In this document: positions 33,001 through 43,600 of the stretch, one piece after another | How the letters are laid out: the number at the start of each line of letters is the position of its first letter | How positions within the stretch are numbered: position 1 is the stretch's first letter | NCBI GenBank assembly: GCA_001584585.1 | Contig: LSYV01000002.1 | Span: 1,172,496 to 1,236,495, forward strand | Direction of reading: 5' to 3' | Source of the DNA: Gonium pectorale | Taxonomy: Eukaryota; Chlorophyta; Chlorophyceae; Chlamydomonadales; Volvocaceae | DNA length: 64,000 nucleotides | Made by a program: the position numbers and the translations under genes | Notes under the pieces: model-generated | What the model was told of the DNA's origin: nothing | The model's database searches: none | The model's input: only the letters and a program-made list of their open reading frames with translations

Positions 33001-33909
33001 GGGGTGGGCAGGACGGAGGGGGAGGACAGGAAGGGGGTGAAGGGCCCGAGCGTCCTCAATGGAGGCGGTTTATCCGATCCTCAGCTGCGCCTCTGCTCTT
33101 CCGGAGGCGCGGGAAGGGGCTGCGGGGAGGCAACAATTGCATGGCTTTCCGCTACGGACCGAGATCAAACGCGCCTTCGCCCCAGTGTCCACCTCGGCCT
33201 CCGCTGCTTGATAGCAGCAGCAGCTTTGGCTGCTGACCCGCTCCACGCAACTGTATCTGCCAACACATATACCTGCTGCGGCCGGCACGGTGCCCCCCTT
33301 GCGGCCCCGCGCCTGGCCCGTCTCTGGCCCGTACCCATCCCGGCAGGGGCTTTGCTGGAGGCGCCGCCCCGCACCTGCGTGGTGCTGCCCGCCAGGCAGG
33401 CGTCAAAGTCGTAGGAGCGAGCCGCGCCCCGGCCCGGGCCTGCGTTGGCTGCGAGCCGCTCCGGCAGCGCGACCTGCCGAGTTGAGATAAGGGGTCACAC
33501 CGGGATGGGGCCGCGAGACAAGGGCGTTGGCCAAAACCAGGCCTCTGCGGCCTGGATGCCGAATGGGGCCGTCGTCCCGCCGCAGGCAAGTTGCCTAGGG
33601 AGCCTGGGGAAGAGCGGTATGCACCCCGATACGCCAGGAAGCCGGGTTCCAGCAGCCTTGCCCACCTGTACCCTCCGGGCATCGGGGGAGCACGAGACGG
33701 CCACCTCATCTGACAGCTCGTGCGGCAGCACGGGGCGCACGCGCACGACCACCTGCGGGCGTTGTGGGGTGGGATGGGAGTCGGGCAAAATGCCCGTGTC
33801 GCCAGCCATCCCAGCCGCCTCAAGCTTCACTACTGGGCACGCGGAATGTGTCCCCACTATGGCTGCACCCCACCTGCACGCGGTTGGGCTGCTCCTCCCT
33901 GTCTCCCAT
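27011..33909 (-). CDS. Kinesin with N-terminal motor, closest in pattern to KIF12
   Basis: Ten exons: 33909-33874, 33752-33666, 33473-33375, 32984-32520, 31579-31320, 30878-30755, 30484-30236, 29922-28489, 28158-27871, 27811-27011; 1,280 residues. The first exon gives [12 protein letters not shown], joining to VVVRVRP. Motor motifs: P-loop GQTGSGKT 102-109, switch I NEYSSRSH 273-280, switch II DLAGSE 324-329, then [10 protein letters not shown] and [23 protein letters not shown] and the post-motor [13 protein letters not shown] recall KIF12. A ~50-residue G/A/P insert follows the P-loop helix. The tail is G/S/A/P-rich, with one conserved-looking module at ~892-955 and a terminal coiled coil ([19 protein letters not shown]). 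A microtubule plus-end motor is expected. The last intron (27870-27812) is only 59 nt and could instead be a frameshift. Confidence 0.9.
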
Positions 33910-34265
33910 CCCAAGCGCTCGTCCTCTGAGCTAGGTGTTTTGTAGCATGGCACACAGATATGGGCCACTAACTCACTACCCGTAAGCGCCCCGCAACTGC
34001 AGACCGAAAGGCTTGGACCGACAAGCAAAGTCACAAGCTTCCATGTCCGATACAATAGTAACATGCACAAGCTTCGGTAATGTGAGCATGCAACTCGTTC
34101 GCATCAAGCTCACCGGCGACCAATGTCGGTTAGGACGAAGCAACCGCTCCGCTTGTCTTCGAGGCTTAAAAAGCATACTTGTCAAGTACCAATAGGAAGA
34201 GTAACTGCAGACAACTACAACACGCTTTCAATATTGCCACGAATATCAGCGCAAACTAAGCAACC
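33910..34265. promoter_or_regulatory. Divergent promoter region, kinesin / ciliary candidate
   Basis: The 356 bp separate two start codons on opposite strands. It contains two exact copies of CACAAGCTTC at 34032-34041 and 34066-34075, start to start 34 bp, about three helical turns. No coding signal. Confidence 0.45.
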
Positions 34266-36479
34266 ATGAACAACAACAAGCTCGACGAGCCTGCTCTGCT
34301 GGCTGGATGCAAGGGTGTCTTCTCTAAGACTAGCTACATCACGATGGGGACAGACGGGTGAGTGCAGCAGAGGCACTTTCATGGGCCCAGCCCTTGTGCG
34401 CCAATGTCGACGGCTTGCGATGCTTTGCAACATCATTGATGCGGGATGCTTCTGCGTGCTTGAAACGCAGGAAGCCCGAAGAGTATGGCAAGAAGATTCC
34501 CATGCGCCCTGCGTATGGGGGGAAGCACATGGGCACCGCCCCACCAAAGGAGGGCAAGACGGTCGATGTATACTTTGAGAAGAAGCACAACTGGATTAGC
34601 TCGGTAAGTGCGTTGCGACACCCGAGTCGCCAGCCATATTGGCGCTCCGCTTGCTTCCTGCGTCATATAGTTGCAGACCGCACGGGGATTGCATATCAAA
34701 TCTTTCCTGTCGCCTTCACCTCGTGCAGGGCGACCCATACGTCGACCGCATTCGTTATAAGGACATCCAAACGGAGAAGAAGCGGGGCTTCCAAACATCA
34801 GACTTCTCGAAGCGCGATGAGTTCACCAACACCATTCGCACGGAGCAGTGGCGCGAGCAACTCAAGGTACGCTGTGTCATCCGTGCATTCAGTCTCTTGT
34901 GCCCCCCAAGCCAGGGGAATAGGGGAATAGGAGGGTAGATATATTGGGCAGCGGGCAGCGTCCGACACCTCTTGTCCTCTGCGAGGCCATGGTCGGCAAG
35001 GGTGGCCCCTTTTCCCCGAGAGAAAGTTTGATGGGTTGGTCCCTCCCAGCAAGCCCACGGATCAAACGTCTGCCCCACGACCGCGCCTCGCAATCCGATT
35101 TGCGTATGGACATGCATGAACGACGCTGGGTCTCATGGCCGTGTTCTGAGCGCACATGCGACTGTATCCTCGCTGGTGTTGCTCAGCACCCTTTGCGGGG
35201 TTCCTGGCACGGTCAAGGCATGCATGGCAAAAGACGGCAACCGCGTATGGTGACACACGAACTCCGCGGTCACCGCCGTTGCTCTGTGTTGGGGATGGGG
35301 CGCGGCAGTTGTCGTACCGGAGCATTCGGACGCTGCAGTGCCCAGCCCGGCAGCGGCACTTGGCTGCTGCCGCCCGCTGGTCATCGTCCACGCGGCCTTA
35401 CCGCGGGTCTAAGGCCATAGTAATTGGAAGGGGCGACACGGTGGGCTGCCGGGACTGGATGCCGGGACTGGATGCCGCATGCCCGCATGTCCACCCACAG
35501 CTGACGCTGCCGTTTAGTGGCTACCAGCGACGTAGGCAGCGGCGCGGTGTGCGTCTGCGTGTTGCGCCGGGGCGTTGCCCCCTTGCGTGAGTGTCTGCCA
35601 CCCGGGGAGCGCCGTCTCAGCTGCCATCCCTTCTTTTCATCAGTGCAAATGCACCGCGCGTCCCAATCGTTGGGCTTGCTATCTTCTTGACCTACCCGCT
35701 CCCCTCTCTCCGCTGCCGCCGCGCAGGGCGAGAACCAGCACGCGAAGAAGGCGTTGGACATGTTTGCGGAGGCTGCGGGCATGGACACAATCCCCACCAC
35801 CGTGCAAAGAAGCGGGCCAGAGGTGGTGAGTGTGGGCGCGGGGCCGCCGGCGGGGTATGGCCCGTCAGTGTGCTGGCAGCGGGTTGGTTTGAGCTGGGTC
35901 GGGTTGCGTGCGGGAAATGGTAGGCAGCTAGATAGGCGGGAAGCACCGCAGGAATGATGAGACGACATCCGCGAGGCCGGCTGGGCGGCATGGCACCCGA
36001 GGACACACGTTGATCGTTTCAGTCGCAAAGGCTTCGCGCTGCGCAGGAGGGCCGACGCATTGCCTCGGCCGGCCTCCGGGGAAGGAGGGGTCCGCCGGTG
36101 TCTGGGATTGCACGGGCAGCAGCGGCAAACGTATGGCGATTCTCGCGTCATCGGCCTGACCCCCCCCCACTCCTCCCTGCCCCTCCCCGCGCCGAAATCA
36201 TCCATGCCCGCCGTACAGTTCACGTACGACCAGGTGTACGACAAGGAGGACCCCAACTTTCACGGCGCCAGCCGCACGCACCGCGACACCAAGAACCGCA
36301 CCCAGCTCTCGCGCGAGCGGCAACACGGCGAGCTGATGACCACCACGGGGCTGGCCTTCCAGGCGCCCGACGACCACACCAAGCCCGAGCACGGGCGGAA
36401 ACCCATTGTGCGCGAGACGTTTTACCGCAAGACGAACATTTTCTTCCCGGAGGGCTGCGCCGCCGACCCCTCGACGTAA
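34266..36479 (+). CDS. Small protein, probable cilia/flagella-associated
   Basis: Five exons: 34266-34357, 34471-34603, 34729-34866, 35727-35825, 36219-36479; 240 residues, all junctions GT-AG and in phase. It has no signal peptide, membrane segment or enzyme motif. The sequence is basic and polar with short Y/F/W-P motifs: FSKTSYITMG, RPAYGGKHMGTAPPKEG, FEKKHNWISSGDPYVDR, FTYDQVYDKEDPNF, ETFYRKTNIFFPEG. This style is common in axonemal and microtubule-lumen proteins, and FS.TSYIT.G with GDPYV recalls the C4orf47/CFAP96 family. That relationship is from memory and tentative. It shares a divergent promoter region with a kinesin. A TGTAA signal lies 0.7 kb downstream (37187-37191). The start is the first ATG and no in-frame upstream extension is seen. 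Confidence 0.75.
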
Positions 36480-37697
36480 ATCCACGCTGCGAGCACGTGG
36501 GGGTGGCTGGCAGTTGAGCGCTGGCGCGGGGCCATGGGTGTCCGCCCGAGGGCGCCGGTTGCGCCGACGTTGGCATAGCGCCTGCCTGCGCGGCGGGTAG
36601 GAAGAAACGCGACAAGGGGGGTACGGCCTCGCCCGCTGGGATGCGGGCTGGTCCGGGGTCCATAGCTGTAGCTCTGGGGTCGGGGAGGCGGGGCTCTGGG
36701 GTAGCATGGCCGTGCCGCGGCCGGCGCCCGGCGGCCGCCCAGGGGCCTGCCTGTGAGGTGGGTGGAGATGGCGGGCCGGGTGGTTTGCGGCTCAGCCCTG
36801 ATACAGCTTCCATGTACTAATTATCAGACTCCAGGAGTCGCAGTCCAGAGTTCATTCCGGTTACCTACACAGGAATTAGCAGTGATCTCGTTTGAGGCAG
36901 ATGTTACGTGGCCACATGCCGCGAGTACGGGCTGCATTGGGAGTGAAAGATGGGCATGTATGGGCAGCCATGTAGGTAGGAGAGGTCAAACTGTGAATTG
37001 CAGCAGTGGCTGAACAGCCCATTGCCGTGTGGAACGGCACACGGAGTCCAATTGTACGATTGTGGGTGCGTGTATGAAGATTGCTCCCGCATCCGTTTGG
37101 CGGTTGGGGCCTTAGGGGCCGGGATCCCCCAGGCCGAACAAGGGACAGAATGTGACTGTTGGACGTCAGGGGCAGCCGTGGCACTGTGTAATGCCCGGCC
37201 CCGGCTTCATGCCGTAAGCTCGCCGTAAGTCCCGTGGCATTTCCGCCTCTTCTTCGGTCTGGCAGTACGGTATGGCGCAATATCAAGCATGGCAGCATTC
37301 GGCCGCAACGTCTTGGCATGGCCAACTTGCCCGTCCACGTACTACGTGCGTTACCACGCTACCAGCCGAAGTCCCAGCCAGCGCCGGATCTCAGGTCCAT
37401 AGGCTTCGCCGTCGTGGCCTGCTCATACAATGGCAATGCCAGTCCGGTTAATCGCGCAAGAAGTCCAAAACACCCGACGTCACGTTGAACCGGCCCAGGA
37501 TCGGGACCAGAAGCAAGAGCCGCATACATAGCAAAGGCCGTCCTCCAGAGCTTGAGAAAAGCGTTTGCAACAGCATAAAAACGCTCAGCAGCATCCTGCA
37601 GCAATACAGCCAAGCAGCATCATCCAGGCGCCGACAATGAAACGCCGGAACTCCAAACTATGGCGGCCCTCTGCCACCTTCAAATCTCCCGCGGTCA
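36480..37697. other. Convergent intergenic region
   Basis: 3' UTRs of the ciliary candidate (+) and Ku80 (-). No exon found. Confidence 0.45.
37187..37191 (+). terminator. Candidate polyadenylation signal of the ciliary candidate gene
   Basis: TGTAA on the plus strand, 708 bp after the stop codon. Confidence 0.4.
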
Positions 37698-40600
37698 TCA
37701 GTCCATGTCTTCAAACTCCTCGTCATGCAGCACGGGAGCCAGGCTCCCGCCCGCCCCGGCCTCGCCTGTCGCCCCCTCCGCCGCCTCCGCCGCCGCCGTG
37801 TGGCGCTGCAGGAAGGCGCGTGCTTCCGGCGGCTCCACCGCCCCGCCGTCGTCGCTGAACGTCAGCGCCCCGGCGGGCAAGCCGGGTGGCTGGGACGCGA
37901 CCGGCTGCTGCACCAGGTCGGCGGTGGATATGAGGGTGAGGCCCTTGGCGGCCAGCCGCGAGAGGAAGGTGGGCCGGTCGCAGCTGCACCGGTGAGGGGG
38001 CGAGGCATGGGCGTCCGGAGGTGACAGGGAGGATGGGGGCGCAGGGGCGGGGTGGGGCGGGGGCGGGCGCTGGGAGTTGAAGCAGGCCACAGGGCGGGAG
38101 AAAAACATGGCTTCCAGCCTAAGCCGCGTGCATAGAAGAGGAAGGATACGTGGTGAGCACCACGGAACCCAAAAAAAGGAGTGTTACATCAGTGCCCATA
38201 CGTGCTTGCTAGCACCTCGGCACAGCCCAACCATCGAAAAGCGACGAAAAGCGACGACCTGTACCTTGTGTGAGGCACCCTGCCCATATCCCTGCCCATT
38301 TCCGTATCCTAGGCATCAGAGCCCCTGGCCCCTGCCTCCCCGTTGCCTCTCTTGTGGACATACCGCTCGGCCATGTCGCGCAGGAAGGAGTTGAAGGCCC
38401 CGGCCCGGCCCGTGGCCAGACAGCCGGCGCGCAGCGCTGTGACGCACTGTGGGGATACCGTGCGCCGGGTCGGGGCGGCGGCACAGTTATTGTCGGTCAG
38501 CAACTTAGGGGCGGAAGGCGTCGTTCATACAGGGCAGCGTCAGTCGAGACCGCGCAGGGCCCACTGGACACGGCGTCATGGCCAGCCCCCGCGGCACCAT
38601 CCCCCCTTACCTCGCCATCATGTGTTCCTCAGTCCGCGGTCGCTTCGCCGCCATGACCTAGGCCGTCCCATTCCGCCCTATCGCCCCGTACCCTCCGCGC
38701 ACGCCCTCCTCCTCCACGCCACCCTATCATATCTTGTCGGGACATGTGTACCGCCCCCGCCTGCCACGCCTCCCCTCCCCTCCCCTCCCCTCCCCGCGCC
38801 CACCTCCCCCGCTGCCCCCGCTGACACAGCACCGCCCACCTGCGCCGCCTTGTCGTACAGCTGATCCCCGATGGACCTCCCTACAAGCTCCCGGACCAGG
38901 GCGGGCATCTGGGACATGGCCTCTCCCGCGGAGCTGTGCGGGGTGGAATGGTGGCGTGAGGCAGCACAGCGGCTAAGCGGGGGCTATGAAGGAACTGGGG
39001 GTTGGGAGCACGGCGCGATAAGCGTGCGGTGAGCGTGGAGAGCATGAAGGGGCCTTGCAAGGCCCCGAGTGCTTCGCAGGTGCAGTATTCCGACATCCTT
39101 TCTGGTTCCCGCGGCTGCCCCGTCCCCGTCCCGCCGCCGCTCGGCACTCACTCTCCGCCCTGTGCGAGCATTGCCCAGAAGTCCTCCACGGGGCTCAGCT
39201 CGCCGACCCGCACCACCCGTACGGACGTGCCGCCCGCGGAGCTGGGGTCGAACACCACCTGGGCAGCGGCGGGGGCCTGGTCGGCTGTGCTGCCACCGCC
39301 AGCGGTGACCTCGCCGCCCTCAGCCTCCTCGGCGGCCGCCTCCGCGCCGCTCTCCCGCCGGGGCCGCTTGGCGAGCGGGCCGCCGCCATCGGGCCGCTCT
39401 GCGTGCCGGATCCGCGTGGCAGGTAGCGCATAACGGCATCAGCAGCATGTACATGCCGGGTCTTGTCCTTGAGACACAAGGCTAGGCGACACACTTGTGT
39501 GGGTCAGTAGCAGCGGACATGCCCGGGAGGGAGTGTGGCGGCGGCGCCACTGAAATAAAATGCGAATGAGGAATGACAGGAGGGTGGAAGGGCCGGGAAC
39601 TGCCGGCGAGCCAGAAGGCGCGCGAGTCTTACTCCGGCACACTCCCCGCCCGTCCGCAGCGGCTGTCGCCGGGACGCTGGCATAACGGTCCCGACAAGGG
39701 GCACCCGGCCCTCACCCCGATCGCAAGGTCCCTGACCTCCAGGTCCTACCGACTGTCTGCAGCAGCTCCTCCGCCCGCCTCAGCGCCTCCGATGCCCCGG
39801 GCGGCCAGTAGCGGCCATGCGGCAGCAGCAGGGTCTCAACCAGCGGGTCGTCCTCGGGGTGGGGCAGCTGGAGGGTCGGGCCGGCAGGGGGAGGGAAGGG
39901 AAGTCGAGTCGGCGCCAAACCGAAAAAGGAGAGAGGTGGGGGAAGGGGCGTTACGTCCGGATGAGCTGGCAGTCCTCGTAGCGGGGAAGGGGCGTTACGT
40001 CCGGATGAGCTGGCAGTCCTCGTAGCGGGGAAGCTGACGGGGCGAGGCTTGCGCCCCCCCCCGCCCACTCGTGCATCGCCAGCGCTCCCACATCGCACAT
40101 CGCCCCCACATCCCCAGCGCCCCCACATCGCACATCCCCAGGGCCCCTACATCGCACATCGCCAGCGCCCCCACATCGCCGCAACACTACGTTACGCGCT
40201 GTGAAATGGAGATGCCGAACCCTGCGGCCGCCTAGTGCTTGCAGCCCTGGACCAGATGGACCTCTTGGCGCGTCCGTCGCAAAGCCGGTCCGCCCCTCGG
40301 CTTTGGCATGGAACCCACGGACGGTGACGCGCTTGATTCGCCGCTGCACCCCCGCCCGGAACCGCACCTGCGCGCGCGGGTCCAGGGCCCTGGAGGCCAC
40401 CAGCGCGTAGGTGCGATGCAGGTGCGGGTTAGCGGAGGCCTCGGGCGCCAGCGCCTCGCCGTAGGGCTCCGCCCCGAGGCCCTGCGCCGCCACGGCCGCC
40501 GGGCCGAGCGGCCCCAGGTCCAGCGACACCACCAGATCCATGGCGGCTTGCTGCAGCAGGAAAGGAAAGGAAGCATGACGTGAAACATGACGGTTGCTTT

Positions 40601-43600
40601 GGGGGGCGAGGTATTTGCGGTGTGATTGATGGTTCTCTGTGGCCGGTCACGGATACCGGTAGCAGACGACGGTGATGGGTCAAGCGGCCCAGATTGCGGC
40701 TTGTTGAGCAGGTGAGAGGTGGGGCGGTGGGCAGGGGCGCCCGCCCCAGGCGGAGGTTGGGAAGCCCCTCCCACGAGGGAAGCTTGAGGCGCATGCCGTC
40801 CGGTTCGCGGCCGGGGGAGGGGGAGGGAGAAGCAAAACGCACGAAGAAACGGCTTGGCGAGTACAGGGAGCCGCTGTTTGGAAGGTGCCGTTGGCCCCAA
40901 GCTGGCGCCAAACGGGTCCGACCCGCGGGTGCCATCGCTCGTCTCTACCGCGCTTGTCATGCACACCGCAGGCCCTGCACACCCACCCTGTTGCGAGGCC
41001 TCAATCGCGAATGCCCATGTCCTTCCCAATCGAAGGGTAGTATCGGGAACATCGCGTTATGTTCCCTTCCTCGTTCTTGTTCCCGCCCCAACCCTCATGG
41101 TCAACCCCCAATCCAGCCCGAGCCTCCACGACCCGTGGGTCGCACCAGCTCGTCCGCGCTCGGCTGCAGCTTCTCGTACCGCACCACCGGCTCGCCCCCG
41201 CCTCCACCCTCGCCTCCTACACCCTCCATCAGCTCCCCCAGCGGTGACAGCGACAGCTGCGACGGGCCGCCTCCGCCACCGCGGCCTCCCTGCGTTGGCG
41301 CCCGCGGCTGCGGCGCCGCCTCCTGCGCAGGCGGCGGCGGCTCCTCGCCGCGCGCGGCCGCCAGGAGCGCCGGCAGGTCTCGCGCCTCCTGCTCGCTGGC
41401 GAAGGTGGAGAAGGGGTGCGGCCGCAGGTCCTCGGCGAAGGGCAGTGGGCAGAGCAGCAGGCAGTGCGGCAGGTCGGGGCTGGGGGAGAGATGCGGCAGG
41501 AGGGCGGCCAGGCTGGGCGTGTCCTTGCGGATCAGGAAGCGGACGACTGCACGGGCCGGGGGGGGGGGAGCAAGGGGCAGAGCGAGAGGTGGGCAGGGAG
41601 GTGGGCACCGGGGCGCCGGGAGCACGAGGTAGGCGGGGGCAAGCGGGCGCAGAAATGGTGGCGTGGGGGCGAGGCGGGCAAGCGAACACATCCCGGGCTC
41701 GGACACTACGATGCAACACATCGCAAACTGCCGCTGTGCCCGCGTAATCCGCGCAATCCGCGACTCACTCCCCGCCTGCTTCTTGTCCTGCAGCGCTAAC
41801 GCCAGGGCCGCGATGGCGGCGGCCGACCCCGGCGAGTCGCCCAGCATCACGTGCGGCTCCTGGCCATCGGGCGAGTGGCGGGCGAGTGAGCGAGTGAGGA
41901 GAGGTTTTCAGGGATACGGGCAGGGTGCCGGCGCAGAGGCTGCACTTCTCAAACGTGCGGGCGCAGGCATGGATTTGCCAGGCACAAAACCCTCCCCTTC
42001 CCTCCCCTCCTCCCCTCCTGGGAGCAGACCTGTCCAGCCGTAGGCCCTCGTCCCCGCCCCCGCACAGCGCGTCGGCCCCCGCCCCCGCTCCACCGCTCCA
42101 CTGCTCACGCATCTCCGCTTGCCCAGCCCATAGCCCGCTCTGCCATACAACACATCTGTTATGCAGTATCCCACCCAGCCCCACCCAGCCCCGCGCCGTT
42201 GGCGAGCTTGAACCCGCCGCGCCTCACGTCTATCATGCGGCTCCGGGGCACCGCGTCCAGCTCCACAAAGCCCAGGAGGCTGAGGTCCTTCTCACGCAGC
42301 AGCCGCAGCTGCTCGACCTCGGCCTGAAGCGGGAGAGCGGCAGAGCCCGACCCGTACGGTGTTCTTGCACCAACACGGGACGAGTGAGAGCCCCAGGTGC
42401 CCGGCCGGGCTGACGGTTGAAGGCCGCAAGCCCCCCGTAGAATGCTCCCAATCGACGGAGGGGGTCACACGCGGCGGCCGGGCGGCGCGATCTCTGCAGC
42501 TGTTCATTTTTCGCGAGATCACGCTGGCATAACAAGGACACACCGACCGTGCATCCGCCGCCGTACAACACACCTCCAGGTACTCTCGCAGGTACGACTC
42601 CATGGGTACAGCCTGCTTGCCGTACAGGTAGGCCTTGACCACCTCCTCGCGCGGGAACTTCTCCCCCGTGCTGGGGTCCTCGTACTCCACCTCGCGCACA
42701 AAGCCCGGGTCGAGGGGGCCGCCCGCCAAGCCGAAGCCGCCGCCGCTGCCGTCTGCTGATGCCGCAAAACGGGGAAAGGCGGTGGGTGTTGCGTGAAGGG
42801 GAACCAAGTAAATTGGGCCTTGGACCGAGCTCGGAATGCACCTCACACCATCACCGGCGAGGCCGTTGGTAACACGGCGTGCCATTTCGGCACTGGGCCC
42901 TTGCTGTGGCATTCCAACCGAGGACGTGGGCCTGCAGCCGGATTGCACCACCCTCGCCGTCAGGGAACAGCGGCGTGCACGTGCGGAATGCCACCGTCAG
43001 CAACCCCAGCCGCCCGCGAACGCTGCAGCACCGAAGCCGCCGCCGCTGGCCAATACATCGTCGCCGTCGGCTGCGACCGTTGTGGCCACCCGGCGTGGTG
43101 TATGCGTCTTCGTGTGAGTGAGAGTGGGTGGCGCGCGACTGGGTCGCAGGCAGCTTAACCCAGCGATCAGCATAGCCCCGCCGGGAGCAGGCCACACACA
43201 ACGTGGCCCTGAACTCTTGGGAGGCGCACGGCTGCGCGCCCAACACGCACCGTCGTCGCCCCCCGCCGGCGGCCCTGTGGCACCCGGCGGCAGCTCCAGC
43301 ACCGACTTGAACTCCTCCACGTGCGCCCTCCGGATCTTCTTGTACAGCTTCACCTGCGTGCGGTTGCCGTACACCCGTACAGTCGTTCTCACGTACCCAG
43401 ACAAGCAGACCCCCACAAGAATCCAATACCCCCCAAACGCCCATGGTGGTCTGCTCGCCCGCATCCCCACGACGGGATGGCCATAGATGAGCCATGGCCG
43501 TCAGCGGTCCCGACGAGGGGCGGCAAAGCCACGTGCGCGCAAGGCCCCGTATCGGTGCATAGGACGCGGGGCTGCCCGCTGGCCCCGGCCCCGGCATCTG

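Noticed and set aside
33152..33823. Frame crossing kinesin exons 2-3 and their introns
   Set aside because: Kinesin motor sequence is in another frame with GT-AG junctions at each border.
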